A stretch of DNA of 64,000 bases. Origin: Climacium dendroides (taxonomy: Eukaryota > Streptophyta > Bryopsida > Hypnales > Climaciaceae). Made by a program: the position numbers and the translations under genes. The notes under the pieces were generated by a model that made no database searches, was not told the origin of the DNA, and worked only from the letters and a program-made list of their open reading frames with translations. This document shows positions 20,901-33,105 of the stretch, piece by piece. Position 1 is the stretch's first letter. Every line of letters starts with the position of its first letter. The DNA lies in the NCBI GenBank assembly GCA_950106755.1, contig OX467086.1:12976001-13040000 (forward strand). Reading direction: 5' to 3'.

Positions 20901-23468
20901 CTTGTCCATCAGGGCAAATGGTTCTGATCACATACCCTCTAGAACTAGCCCCTAGCAGATCTCGAGTTAGATCAATCGGAAGGGAGTCTCCAATTGAAGT
21001 TGGTTTCCCCGCATTCCAAATTTCTTTGAACTCTAACTGCACTTCCGGTTTACTTTTATCGGTGTAAAAAACATCTGCTTCAATTTTACCTTCACCCCGT
21101 ACTTCATTGGTGATGGAGACATAATTAGTCAACCCTGGTAATTCCTGCAGCCAGAGCTCAATACTACCATAAGTTCATAGCAAGCAACTCGCATCTGAGT
21201 CACTAAGAATAGAGGAATCCATGTTCAAAGTGAACCAGGTGTGAAAGTATGAAATGTGGTCAGTAACTGGTACCGGTGGGGGAATGCGTGGAGGATGCAA
21301 TTCTGGTCGTTTTTCCTTTACAATTGCCCTCCGCACATCCAGCTCATGTAGTGTGGAAAAACTGCCTGCCACTTTGATGGACCCAACCGATCTTTTATCC
21401 ACGAGCAGATCCTCTGTTCGTATCACAAAGTCTTTTCGAACTGCTTGGAGATTCTCCTCTAGGTTTATGAATACTGACAACAGCACCCTGTTAATGGATA
21501 AATAGAAATCACTCAGGAAATATATTTCGCTGTTTGGAGAATCGCACCATAATTACAATGCAATTTAAACTCCGGTAGAAACGACAAAATTGGAGGTAAG
21601 CTCAAGAACATAAATACCACATTCCACTTACTTGCATTCACCAACCTGGAATGCACCAGAGTAGATGCAGATTTCGAGGACATTAACTGGTTCCCAAGAG
21701 TTGATTCTGAAAGTGAAGTGTTCATGCCAAACGAACTTGTTTCTCTCACCTATCACGTCTCACAAAAATAATTCATACTGCATCAGGAAACATGCACAGA
21801 TGAGATATGGACTGGTGAGATGAGATCTTCAATACCCATAAGAGTAACTCAATCTGAGTACAGTGGAGCTGTCTTAAAACTTACCTCTGAGAATACCAGT
21901 TGTATATGTTGTATGCTTGTAGATGAGCTTTGCAAACACCCTAGGCTCCGTACTAGCTGCAGGCGAGATAAGCACCAAACGAGTTGTTGATGAAGAAATT
22001 AGAGACTTCCGTTCAGAGATATTTTTCATTTGACTTCAAGAAATCTAATTCAAGAAATCACATATAAAAAAGAGACTCTCAACCTTCAGATTTCTCCCCT
22101 ACAGAATCTGCATACGGCAATGGTTCAGATATCATGTACAAAGAGTAAAAATATCATATTACACAGGTTCTGTATAGAAGTAAAGAGCAATAAAAACAAC
22201 TTCTATTGAGTACAAAAAAAGTGGAGTCTCAATGGAGATCAAAGCGAAGATAACTTACTACTGATAGAGTTGATGATTCCTTCCTGAAGCACCACATTTA
22301 GGTTGCCCAGTTTTCCCATAGCCTGCTCCACAAGGAAATTCAGATCGATGAGAACCAAATTGCACAGAAATGATACGGTGGGAACCATAGGAACTTGCAA
22401 AGGTGCAAATGACATCATTCTAACATCTCCTACCTGCTGCCGTTTGATTTGAGCCGTTAAGGCTAAACTTCCATAGGACCAGCGGCGACCCAATGCAGAC
22501 ACTGGCAAGGTCTTCAGTTCCGGATCTTGCTCCGGCATCATCTTTGCAAGCCGCGCTAAGTGAAGCCTATGTGAGATATTGTCTCGAAAAAATTAGGGAA
22601 AATGTGGTCCCAAGTCGTGCAGTCGATTTCTTTTGAAAAGCGGAAATAGAATTTAAAGCAACGGAACTAGCTGGCAGGCCTAATTCAGAACGATCTCCTA
22701 TTCTTTGTGAACCTGAAATCCACATCTTCAAGCTTACCGCGATATTCCAATACAGATGTGGTCTCTGTTGAACAGTTCCAGAGTGATGTCCTCACTGTTA
22801 TCCTCATAGGCGAAATGAAACACATTGGTTCCGTCGTTGCCCCACGTATGATGAAGTTCCACATTTCCTATACCTATAGCCAAGTCCGAACAGTCCATCA
22901 TCGCCGGTGCCCAACAGGACGTGTCTTCATGTTAGATCACGGTGTACACATTTGAGTATTTATCATAGCTAGATTACGATGATGGACTATATTCTCAGAT
23001 TCTCAACTCTGTAATTTCCTTTTAGAACTGAGTGCAATTCTAACTCTCCGTAGACTACTCGAACTCACACATCTGAGACTAACCCTTAGGTCAGGAAGCT
23101 CACCGACTCAGGCTACTACCCGATAGGTAAATTTCAACACACCAGAATTCTCATAACTAGGGCAACAGACAAGGAATAAAAACGAGAATTCCATACCTTC
23201 TACCACATTAGTCGTGTAGACAATATTCTTGTATGAAGCCTTAACATATACCATCCTCTCATCCACTGCATTCACATGCAAAACAAGACGGGTCAATCCT
23301 TGACCAAACTTGTGCGCCAGAGAACAAACTAATTTTTTCTTAATAAATGCAGCTGTGACAGATTTGAACGAAAAGTAAGAAAGTTGCCGCATACATATTC
23401 AGAATCGAAGAGAAGAAATAAAACTACAACTGAAGCGCTCACTTACTGGAACTGCTCAAAGGATCCAT
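17972..23468 (-). CDS. tandem C2 - pseudokinase - SERAC1-like alpha/beta hydrolase protein
   Basis: Thirteen exons fit in phase and give 935 residues: complement(join(17972..18226, 18523..18928, 19199..19410, 19968..20008, 20160..21144, 21274..21487, 21632..21749, 21885..21956, 22259..22322, 22434..22566, 22738..22867, 23197..23352, 23447..23468)). All introns are GT-AG. Residues about 25-130 and 150-250 look like C2 domains (RLVLHVNAVDERMVYVKASY; LNVVLQEG...RVFAKLIY...FVWHEHFTFRI). The kinase fold spans about 365-620: LLGASSRG loop, ALKRV with Lys393, HPHLKCSN where HRDLK is expected (492-499), and LGGFG where DFG is expected (about 521-525), so both catalytic aspartates are replaced. The hydrolase spans about 646-900: IFFHGF oxyanion region, nucleophile Ser734 in GHSFGG, His878 in DRDNHFEVCRP. 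SERAC1 relatives are lipid-remodelling or acyl hydrolases; the substrate here is unknown. C2 domains suggest membrane recruitment. The weakest joins are the 41-base linker exon and the CCG/GTACC donor at 21,274. Confidence 0.82.
19073..19133. repeat. intronic inverted repeat, 17-base arms
   Basis: TCAGAATGAAGGATTCG at 19,073-19,089 is exactly complementary to 19,117-19,133, with a 27-base loop. A phrase TGACAACATTTG is also directly repeated around the left arm. It lies in the intron between hydrolase exons 19199-19410 and 18523-18928. Confidence 0.85.
19587..19661. mobile_element. Stowaway-like MITE (75 bp) in an intron
   Basis: Arms of 27 bases (19,587-19,613 and 19,635-19,661) are exact reverse complements beginning CCTCCGTTTGGAAATAG, flanked on both sides by TA, the target site of Tc1/mariner-type Stowaway elements whose ends typically read CTCCGT. 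It sits in the 557-base intron before the first hydrolase exon, so it does not alter the coding sequence. Perfect arms suggest a recent insertion. Confidence 0.85.
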
Positions 23469-26239
23469 GAAAGTGACACTTTGGAGCATTACTTGGAGAT
23501 TTCTTACAAACGCCATGTTTGCTGCTGCTCGTCCTTGGATCTGGAAGTTCCAACAGCAGGCAACGAATCTCAGCTTCCGGTAGAAAAATGCCAATTCTAC
23601 CGACAGCTCCGCGAAACAGGGCGACGTGAAGGCTCAGAGTTAACGCAATCACATCCAACGCTGTATTCGTTCGGCAAGGATTTCCATCTGCTCACAACCC
23701 TAATACCAGTTCCACCTACCAGCGAATTGAAAGCTATTACATGGCACTCCACCAAGCCAGCAGGGATCCCTTGTCACCGCACCCGATCGTCAAGTTGAGT
23801 TGATTCGCTTCGTTGTCCAGAAGCTTGAATCTTTCCTCTACTCGAGCAACTACATGGGATGTAATTGCGTAAAGCCAAACCATGATGCGAGAACGACGAC
23901 ACCGTATCGTATCTAGGATAAAAGGTGATAGAACGTAATACATCAATGTTGATAAAATCACATAAGTTGTGTAGACTAGAGACAGTCATCGCCGTTCCTC
24001 GCACGAAATCGAAATTTCTTCTCTGTCGCGCAAAAAACTGTCTCGAACTGGAAACGATACACTGTAAGGCAGGAAACCTGGCCATTGGGGTCTAGCATTT
24101 GCATAAAATATATGATTAACTCTGAAAGGACGGGCCTCTGACCAAAACTTGAATGGGCCTCTCACTTAACTTCAAAATCCTTGACTGCGTATAATCCATT
24201 TTGCCACTAATATGGATGCAAATTTATTGCTTTTAGTTTCCAAAGATGAAAGCACATATCTTCAATAAAAAAATTCAGATTCTTTTGTAAAATTTGAAAT
24301 TACAGAGGAAGTTTGAAGAAAATGTGAAGAAAATTCACATCAAATTCGAATATGCTAAGAAAATATGAAAATTTCATCAGAGGTGTATTTAACATAATGG
24401 ATTACACCAGATTTCCATGTCATTTTATATTTGGGAATGTGCTAATAGGCTCTCAACTTCAAACTACAGTACACATTTCAAGTTTTAAGGCAGAACAGAA
24501 ATTAGACTTAGGAAGATTCGTTATTAGTCCCTCTCCAAAAGTAAGACTTCCCTCTTGAATGTCATAACCAAGTCTTAACAAAAAGAAGGCGAAAGAGCTA
24601 AACTACCGACTACATAGGTACTCCTTAAAAAAAACTAAACCGAACAAAATACAAACAATAATCGATATGACTAGAACTAACTCAATTACGTTAAATACCA
24701 TTATCAAAGTCAAAACCACTACAAAATTGTTTTATTTTGGAAATTTCAGCCTAAGGTAAGTTAAATATCTAACAATCAGTGACTCTTCGTAAAATTAGTG
24801 TCACATGCACATGTAGGAATAACCAGATTACGCATAATTACGTAATAAAACCTAAAGATGCTTCAACTTCGCAACTTGATCAGAAGTTTCAACTAAAATC
24901 CAAGTTCCTCTAAAATGGAACATCAAGATGTGCTGCGTACTACCTGAAGAGACTGTAGACAGGCCAAGTCATGAGTGAAATCTGAAGCTCTATTTCTTAT
25001 CTGAAGCTCTCTAGATGAATGTGATTTGCACAGAAGCAGGGCCTGCGCTTCACAAGCCCTATACAATTTATCATCCTTAAACTCTCCAAAAAAAATTTCT
25101 CCAATAGTTTAAGATGACTGCACCCAATTGCGACCTGTTTGTAAGCTGACCCCTACAATTCTTCCCCGGAACACGAGAGGGGGCAATATCGGGAACACAT
25201 ATAATCAGCACTTTGAAAATTCAGAGTTTACTCACACGGTGTCCGAAGAATACATTCTATTCAAGAGCATCTCGAATCTCCTTTCAATTACCAAGAAGAT
25301 GCTACAAAAACGAAGATCGTGCAAATTATTGGAACTATACTCAACGCTGATTTGGACAACTTTAGGTACTGTTTTCTTAACGAACTCACTCAGAAAAATA
25401 AACTCTCTCCCGAAACTCCGTAGATAGACGCAAGAATAGAGCAAAGGCTGCGGTTACGTTGCAATTAAGTTGAGCGAGAGACGCAAGAAACGAAGTAAGG
25501 CCCGTGGCAGCAATGATGCAGTTCAAATACCTCAGCGTGAAGAAACGGAGCTGCGAGGTCTACATTGAGACCACACCTAATCCATCAACGAGTCGCGCCT
25601 GCTCTTCAGATCCACCTGAACAGATACACATAATGTGAGATGCGCATCAGAACTGTGTCTATATCAAGTTTTATATCTCACCTAGGGTTTGTCCATTTAA
25701 TGTCGGTACAAGTGAACATAGCTATTCGAAACAATGATCAGCAACATGTGTCAGTAGGATTTGCTCTCCATGGCTCCATGCCATGAGCTGCACGGAGACA
25801 GGGTCCTGCGCATAACAAAGCCCTAAATTCTAACCCTGACTTGCGGCTATGTCAAATTCATCTGCAACACCGTAAACTGAGGCTATGTCTTGTCTTTACC
25901 CCTTAAATTTGGATGTCTCTACCTCATTAGTTTACACCTACTGATACGGCGCACCGCGACCACACTCAGATGGAAGTTACTCGACATTCAGAGCACTTCC
26001 CGATCCATGCTTGGTCCATTGGCGTCGCCAGCTAAAGAGCTTCGCCCCCCTCCGCAAGATATGGTTGTCGGTACAACGCATTCGTCCCAAAACAAGCATC
26101 TACCAGAAATGGATACCGAATTCTGACTCTAAACGTGCTCAGGAGTCAAGACAACATTTAACCCTTGAACGTCGACGCGGACGTCTGACGTCCGATGAAT
26201 GACAAAAACCTCTGGCTAGAGTATGCATCAGGAAAGTAT
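23469..26239. other. 5' flank of the three-domain gene, no supported gene
   Basis: This should contain the 5' untranslated region and promoter of the minus-strand gene starting at 23,468. No open frame has recognisable motifs. Two similar phrases around 25,025-25,065 and 25,790-25,830 (CAGGG.CCTGCGC..CA.AA.CCCTA) suggest an old duplication. Confidence 0.45.
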
Positions 26240-26444
26240 CCCCGATTGCAACAGTATTGTTTCAATGCTTGGACAATAGAGTACTAAAAATATAGTGTTG
26301 CAATACTGCAATAATATATTTTCAATGAACAGAGTATACCCTCCATTGGAATTGTATTGTTGCAGTATTGAAAACAGTGTGTTTTTAATACTTTACTGTT
26401 CAAGCATTGAAACACTATTGCAACAATATTGTTGCAATGGGGGG
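26240..26444. mobile_element. foldback MITE, about 205 bp, CCCC...GGGG termini
   Basis: Almost the whole interval folds on itself. The left arm starts CCCCGATTGCAACA and runs through TTTCAATGCTTG; the right arm, read backwards, starts CCCCCATTGCAACA and runs through TTTCAATGCTTG and on to ACTGCAA. The right arm has a small insertion relative to the left. I could not identify a target duplication, so the superfamily is open. Confidence 0.7.
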
Positions 26445-29400
26445 CTTTTGCCCGATGTAGATGTAAGAAGGGGGGGGTTCATCCATTTTTTTAACGCAAT
26501 GATAGAGACGTATTCTATCGTGCAAGTCCAGATATAGGCTCTTTCAAAACTTTTTTATTTTCAAGTGTTGCAAACTATAAATAGATGTCACGGAAATTCA
26601 CTAGGATGGTATTAGAGCCCTTACTGCCCTGTTTGCAATTTTGTAAGGGCAACAAGCAATGCAGGCTTTCAAAACTTCATTCAAAGTGCAAGAACATTGC
26701 CTTCTCCTCCAGTCAACTTGAAACATGTGCACTATTCACAAATCACTGTATTTCACAACCACCAATCTAACATTTAAGGGTTAAACCTATAAGGACATAG
26801 CCTCCATGACCAAGGTAGTCAACAAAAGTCTCCATTTAATGAACCAATAGGTGCATTCACTTTTTCTACAGTGAACAATGAAATCATTCATCAAACCATT
26901 ATGGACCATAGCATCCTTACCAGCAATCTTTAAATGGGCTAAATTTGAAATTTCTCTCTACTTCTACCAAAAAAATTGTTGCACTTAATGTTTATTGTGG
27001 AAATGAAGGAAGAATTCAAATTTTGAGCACATTTTCACACCTTATTTACAAAGAGTTGTAGTTACGTGTATTCATCCAATTTCCCAATAGTATTCATCTA
27101 TTACAAGCATTTCATGCGATAGTTGAACTTCAATCTCAACTATAGTTTTCTAGTAGAGGTGGTTGCATTTGAGAGCTACCGTTAGTAAGGATAAGGGCTT
27201 AGGATTGTTGGCACTCCTTTTCTCCAATAGCATCTTCACTACATTTACTTTGAGAATTTTAGCATTAATGACACTTGCTTGCTTACATACCCATTTAGCA
27301 TTAAATTCAAGCATTGTTATGGTGCCATCCTAGTGTAGATAAACTTTTTTAGAAACTTTTTGGAGTTTTTGGAAATAGAAGTCAAATAGACTAATTGAAG
27401 ATAATTAGAAGTTAAACATAAGTGTGAAATCAATCAAATAGACATGTAGATATGGAAATGACTAATAGACAGTCAGTTAAGGGAGTTACCTAGGTTAGAC
27501 AAATAGACGTGGTAGTTAACTCCCAGTTAGTTACAACCAAGAAGTATAAAGATTAATAGACTACTAGTTCTCTCTCTCAACATTTGTAGTGATTGATTAT
27601 CTTATCTATTGTACTTGTGTATTCCTTTAAGCTCAATACAATTTGTTTATTCGTCTAATTTTCAATTGTACAATTTCTTTTTAACTAGTGATTGGCTTGG
27701 TCTTTGTTTGGAGCAATTGCCAGTGATTGGCATTGTCTCCTTCTTTTCTTGCATCTATCCAATAGTTGTGAGTTTGTCAAACTATCTTGCTTATTTTATG
27801 GAGTATAGTCTTTTTGAGTGAGCTAAGTGATTGATTTTGCTAGTGATTGGTTGATTTTAGTGTACAAAACAATTAGTCTATGATTAGTGTTTTTCATTTG
27901 GTTGATAGACTATTAATCAAGTTGTAAGAGCATTATTGAAGGAGATTTTGTGTGTGTAATAATTTTTTAAATTAAGCCAATGATTGGCATGTCTTTTGTT
28001 GATGTTTAGTCTATTAAACAAGTTGTAGTCTTAGCTGTAGTTGGAAGCTATGTTAAGCTTATTATGTTCTATCAATTTTGAGGTCAAATGAACAATGTTG
28101 TAGTAAAAAGAGCAATCCATGATCTATGTATGCAAGAGCATTATTTTTGAGTCAATTAATCAAAAATTATAGATTGAAAGAGTAAAGCCAAGGAGTGGCT
28201 TTACTTATATTATCTTCTTTTAATTCTCTAATAGACCAAGAGAGTGTACTAAGAATTTGGTATTGCCAATGATTAGCACAATGGATGTTTGGGACAAATA
28301 ACCAATGATTGGTTTGTTCTTGTTTAAGTTTTTTGTTTAATAACCAAGTTGGTTAGATGTTATTAACGATGTTATAGACTGTTAATTGTGATGACAATTG
28401 GACAATGTATGTGTAGTCTGTTTTAGTTTCTTGAATCAATTCTACATGTGTGTTTTGATTTGGAAAGTCAATTAGACAATGAGCATAATTAGAATTAGTA
28501 GCCACTAATTGGTAGTGATTTCCTTGGTTACTTGGTTTAGTAGTCAAATGGGTATAAGTTGTCAAGCAATTATTGAAATATTTAGTTTAATTGCCTATGT
28601 GTGTGAGTGTACTAGTTGTTGTTGTAGTAGTCCAATTGTCTCAAAGATAGAAAAAAACTATGATTAAGAAGTTAAATCAGCAATTGGTCCTGCAGATATT
28701 TGCCAAGTTAATTGGTGTAAGTGAATATTTTAGTTGTCAAATAGACTGTAGGAATGTTTGATTAAAGCTATACCAAGAGTGGTGAATTAATTGAGTATAG
28801 TCTATTAGGGTGCCGTTGCACTTGACGTTAGGGAGCATTGGTGGTACTGAGATAAAATAGTAAAAGCATGGAGACTAAGCTTTTGATTGGTGTTAGAGGA
28901 ACCAGAGCTTCGAGGCAGGTGCTATTAGATAACACCACGGTGATGAGTGAGGTGTTTATATACAGAAGGTTAAGGGGAGTTTAAGTTGGCCCAAGTTGTG
29001 AAAAAGTAACTCATAATTATAGGGCGTTCACATCTGAAAGGAGGTTTTACAGTGAAAGTGGGCCCATCTTTGTTCTTTTACTATTTGCTTGCATTGCCTA
29101 ATGAAGGACATGGTGTCCTTTTTTTGAGCTAACTTGTCTTCTATACTGCATGGAAGGGCTTGAGTTGAAGGTTTGCGTGAAGTATAGTTGTAATTTCTTG
29201 TGAGGGATGCAGGGATGCAGGTATAGGTGATGTTGCCTGATGCGAAAGTGAATTCGAGATCTTGTCAGAGGTTATTTTAAGGTGGTGGAGAAACAACAAC
29301 AATAGGCTTGGAGGAACAGCGACTTCGGACTTCCACTCTTGTTGTTCCTCATCGATGAAGTGCATGAAGTGGGTACATGTAGGTATTACTCCTAACATTG

Positions 29401-30180
29401 TTTTTTCAAATTGGAAGGTAGAAATTTGTTTTGTTGTTCTATATACTAGCGGTTGGTGCTTGCTATGCTATGCATTCACCATTAGAATTTCATTAGAATT
29501 TTTTATGTATTAGATAGAATGCAGAGCAAGAATTTCAATAAATCTTTAGATAAAAATTACTAAAATCTTCATATATATAAATAAACATATATTGAAATAA
29601 ACAATAGAAATTTAATGAATGATGAATGAAATATATGCAATGATGAATATGGTAAAAGATACACATACATTAGAATGTATTAGAAATTTAACTCAATTGT
29701 TACAAACAATGGCAACCCAAATTGAAGAATTTAAAGGAAAAACTTGTAAATCTCAAAAGCTTTGTGAACAATTTAATTTTTGTGAAATTCAAAATTGGTT
29801 CAATCTAATAAATTTCTCAAATCATTTGGTATTAGCAATAGAAAATTGAAATCAGAAGCTCAAAGCTCACAAAAGCACAAAATTATTGAAATGCAAAAGA
29901 AATATAAAGCCAAGAAAAGCAATGTAATTGCTACCTTTATAATATCACCATATTGATCCTCTTTAATATCACCTCAATTGCAACAACTATATTATTTCTA
30001 TAATATCACCCTTTGTAAAAAGTGATATTACAAAGGTGATTGTGAACTGCTACTCTATTTCAATAATATCACATTGCGTGAAAATATGATTTCTATGTAT
30101 GCATGATTGGAAATATTTTTATAAAATAATTAAAATAATTATTTTAAAAATTTATCAAAATCATTATCGTGCATTCTATT
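26445..30180. other. AT-rich region without genes; degenerate repeated motifs
   Basis: No coding gene is supported. Between 27,685 and 28,515 imperfect palindromes of the form GCCA-n-TGGC recur (GCCAGTGATTGGCA near 27,720, GCCAATGATTGGCA near 27,977, related forms near 28,190, 28,265, 28,301 and 28,502). A phrase like TAGTCTATTAA.CAAGTTGTA occurs near 27,907 and 28,006. The 27,480-27,660 stretch, with TATAAAG followed by TCTCTCTC and CTCAATACAATTTG, has the flavour of a retrotransposon LTR, but no paired LTR or coding region was found. Confidence 0.4.
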
Positions 30181-30941
30181 CAAATATATCAAATGTTTAG
30201 TAATATGTGATACAATGAATGCAGAGCATAGCAAGCACAAGCCCCTAGTATTAATGGTAGCATTTGTGATATAACAGAGGGACTTATGATTTTAGTAGTA
30301 TGATAGAATGACGTTGAGTGTATAGGATTCTTAGAAGCACAATCAAGAAGTGCTATTGTCAATGCACAATCACATCTAGCACTAGCCAATATTTGGGTTG
30401 TTTCAAGATGTAGAATCATCCACGCTGCAATGTTGAGCAACATTTTTTTTGTTTGTGGATGTACGCCTTCTTTGGTTTTTAGTAACTCGTGTGCAATTTC
30501 TTGAGTTTTTTGTCTACTCATTGTAAAAAAAATTTAATTAAAAGAACTTTAAATGCTGATAATGCTTTATTGTTGCAATTGACTAGGTGAAATGAATAGG
30601 TTGCAGAAAATTAGTAGATATCTCCAGAGAGTATCAATTATGGATCCATTTGAAATGACATCCGAGTTCATGTCAATAGTTTCCTTAATTCTGCTTCTCT
30701 TGTTGATAACTCATCAAGCGCTCTCTCTTTCACACAATGACAATATGGAGAAGGAGTTTACAGATGATGAAAATATGCTTACTCTATTGTCTAATGGTCC
30801 AGTCCTAGATGTGCATGCTATTAGTAGGGCTATTTTGGCACACTTTTGTCTCTGAAATACACTTGTTGTTTTAAATGACGATCTGGGTTTCTAGGTTTTT
30901 GGATGAAACCTAGGTCTACAATTTAGTTTTCCAAATTTCTG

Positions 30942-32460
30942 TTGGAGGAATATGATGACAGCCATTGGATGAAAATGTTTCGCCTTACAAAGTACTCTAT
31001 TTTTTTGTTGGTACATCTACTAGCGCCTGCCATTGGGAAGAAAAACACAAGATATCGTTTTGCTATTCCTGTTGTAGTGAGAATGGCATGTGCTCTTTTC
31101 AAACTCAATCACGGTGTGAGCTTATTTATTTATAGCGAGCTCTCTATTACTCAGAGGGATCATTTGGAGTGTCCATTAAAAACTACATGCGAACAAAACT
31201 TTGGACCCCCTATATACTTTTTGAATTTTAAATAAAATTAAACAAAAAAAATATGAATAGATTTTTCTACTTTGAAAGTTTATGTTTTGAATTATTGATA
31301 TTTTTATTTGTTAATAATAATTAGTTACAAATTTTTGAAGTAAAAAGATACACTGTAGAACTGAAAAATAACTTTTACATCCCTATATTATATAAGAAAA
31401 AATTGTCTAAAAAATGAACCAAAAATTTCTAAAAATAATTCTCTATTGAAAACTCATTTTGAGTTGAAAATTGATGCAATGGTCATCTAAATGTGTTCTT
31501 TAAAAATATTTGAGTTAAAAAAACATGCCATTTTAGTGCATTTTTAACCTCTTCTAAAAATCATTCCATATTTTATTTGAGTTTGAAATTTTAGGAGTAG
31601 AATCCTATAGGCATTAGTAAACAATGCTCAAAATTTGAAGTTAAAACTATGGTTTATTAGAAATCACTTGTTCGCACGTGGTTTATTGTAGTAGAACTAA
31701 GTGCACCCTCAAGCTTTGCTGTGGACAGAAGTATGGTCTCCATAATTCTTAGAAAAGTTGTGCATGAGATCAATGTGGTTATCTATTCTGAAATAAACTG
31801 GCCTTCTAGAAATAGAGTGGCAACCACTACTGCAAACTTTCAATCAATATGTGGACTTCCAAGTGTACTAGGCGCGATTGATGGTATGTACTTCGCAATT
31901 TCTAAACCTCAATTTGGCTTAGTGGATTACTATTATTTCAAATCCAAAGATTTTTTTATGAATTGCTAAGCTGTTGTTGATAGCTCAAAACATTTTCTAG
32001 ATCATTATGTGGGCATATTTTGGATCAACAAACGACTTCAGAATGTTGCATAGGTCGACGTTATACCACAAAGGTTAAGAGAGGACATTGTGAGATGGCA
32101 AATTTACTTTTTCAAGATTCTCATCCTATTTGCTTAGCGATGGAGGCTATCCTATTTTACCTTGGCTTTTGGCCTCTCATCGACAGTTTCAGACCTTAAC
32201 ATTGGCTAATCAACTATTTAATAGAAGACTCTGCAAAGGCCGTTCAGTGGTGGAAAACACATTCGCTCTTTTGAAAGGAACTTTTAAAGAATTGCAGAAC
32301 ATTCAAGTCCAAGTTGCATGTGAAGTTTCTTCCAAATGTCATCACATGTTGTGCTATATTGCATAATCTTCTTTTGAAATAATCTCAAGATGAAATTGAA
32401 CATCTCCTTGAAATGCTACATACAGAGGGTTTCAATCATGAGTTACTACAAGAGGAAATC
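30942..32460 (+). pseudogene. PIF/Harbinger transposase remnant (DDE_Tnp_4 type)
   Basis: Blocks of a Harbinger-type transposase read on the plus strand in order: an N-terminal segment at 30,942-31,140 (WMKMFRLTKYSIFLLVHLLAP...RYRFAIPVVVRMACALFKL), then after an interruption 31,710-31,969 (LPSVLGAIDGMYFAISKP), a stop, continuing AVVDSSKHFLDHYVG, and finally 32,130-32,366 (SDGGYPILPWLLA...SVVENTFALLKGTFKEL). The three acidic residues of the DDE triad can be seen: Asp in AIDG, Asp in SDGGYP, Glu in VVENTF. Several stops and at least one frameshift make it inactive. A possible N-terminal leader at 30,646-30,855 is uncertain. A Myb-like partner lies on the opposite strand downstream, as is usual for this superfamily. 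Confidence 0.8.
31154..31708. mobile_element. about 0.55-kb insertion splitting the Harbinger transposase
   Basis: This segment separates two coding blocks that are adjacent in related transposases. Its edges are roughly inverted: AAACTACATGCGAACAA near 31,180 and, on the other strand, AAACCACGTGCGAACAA near 31,675, with GAGGG at both outer edges. It resembles a non-autonomous DNA element. The target duplication is not clear. Confidence 0.5.
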
Positions 32461-33105
32461 GCTACAAAGAATAGCAATGTCTCAGCTCTTGACAAAGGTT
32501 GATGAACCAGTTGGCCAACAGAAGTGCAAAGATCTCGATGTATTCCTGGCTTAGCAACGAGTATTCCCAATCTAATATATAAAAGTAATGATTATACATT
32601 TGATTCCCTTTTTTTTGTACAATTCTTTTTTCCAAGTTTTTTGGGTTCGTACAAGTACTAGTCATAAAGAAAATGTAAATTCAAGCTTAAATGACATATT
32701 ATAAAGTTCTTATTCTATGCTGGTACTCTCAAAGATATCGAGTTCATTACAAAATGTAATCACTGATTAATAAGTACCAGTTGCACATAGGTTGAAGCTA
32801 TGTACAAAGCAGATGATAAATCTAAGTACAAGGAGGTGTAGGAACAACATCAGAGCCACTGGAAGGGCCAATACTTGGAGTGCAGTAGGTAGCTTCTTTG
32901 TAGTAAGGTTGCATCAATTCGTCGTAGTCAGTAGTTGAGCGCACACGTGTTTTTTCATTCCGTTTCAGATTGGAGTTGGTGTCTAGTAGTTAAGGCATAG
33001 GAAAATTTTGCTAGACACTGAACCACTTGCCCTTGTTTTTTAATTCTCATTTACTAAACGTGCATAGTCATAGAGACGTTTGTCCTTCTTCCTTTGGTAG
33101 TTCAT

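Noticed and set aside
17972..23468. A kinase- or hydrolase-type NBS-LRR resistance gene
   Set aside because: No NB-ARC motifs or leucine-rich repeats were found downstream of the hydrolase; the frame stops at 17,972 and the GRAS gene follows.
27300..28950. LTR retrotransposon
   Set aside because: TATAAAG and CTCAATACAATTTG phrases look LTR-like, but no second LTR, primer-binding site or coding region could be shown.
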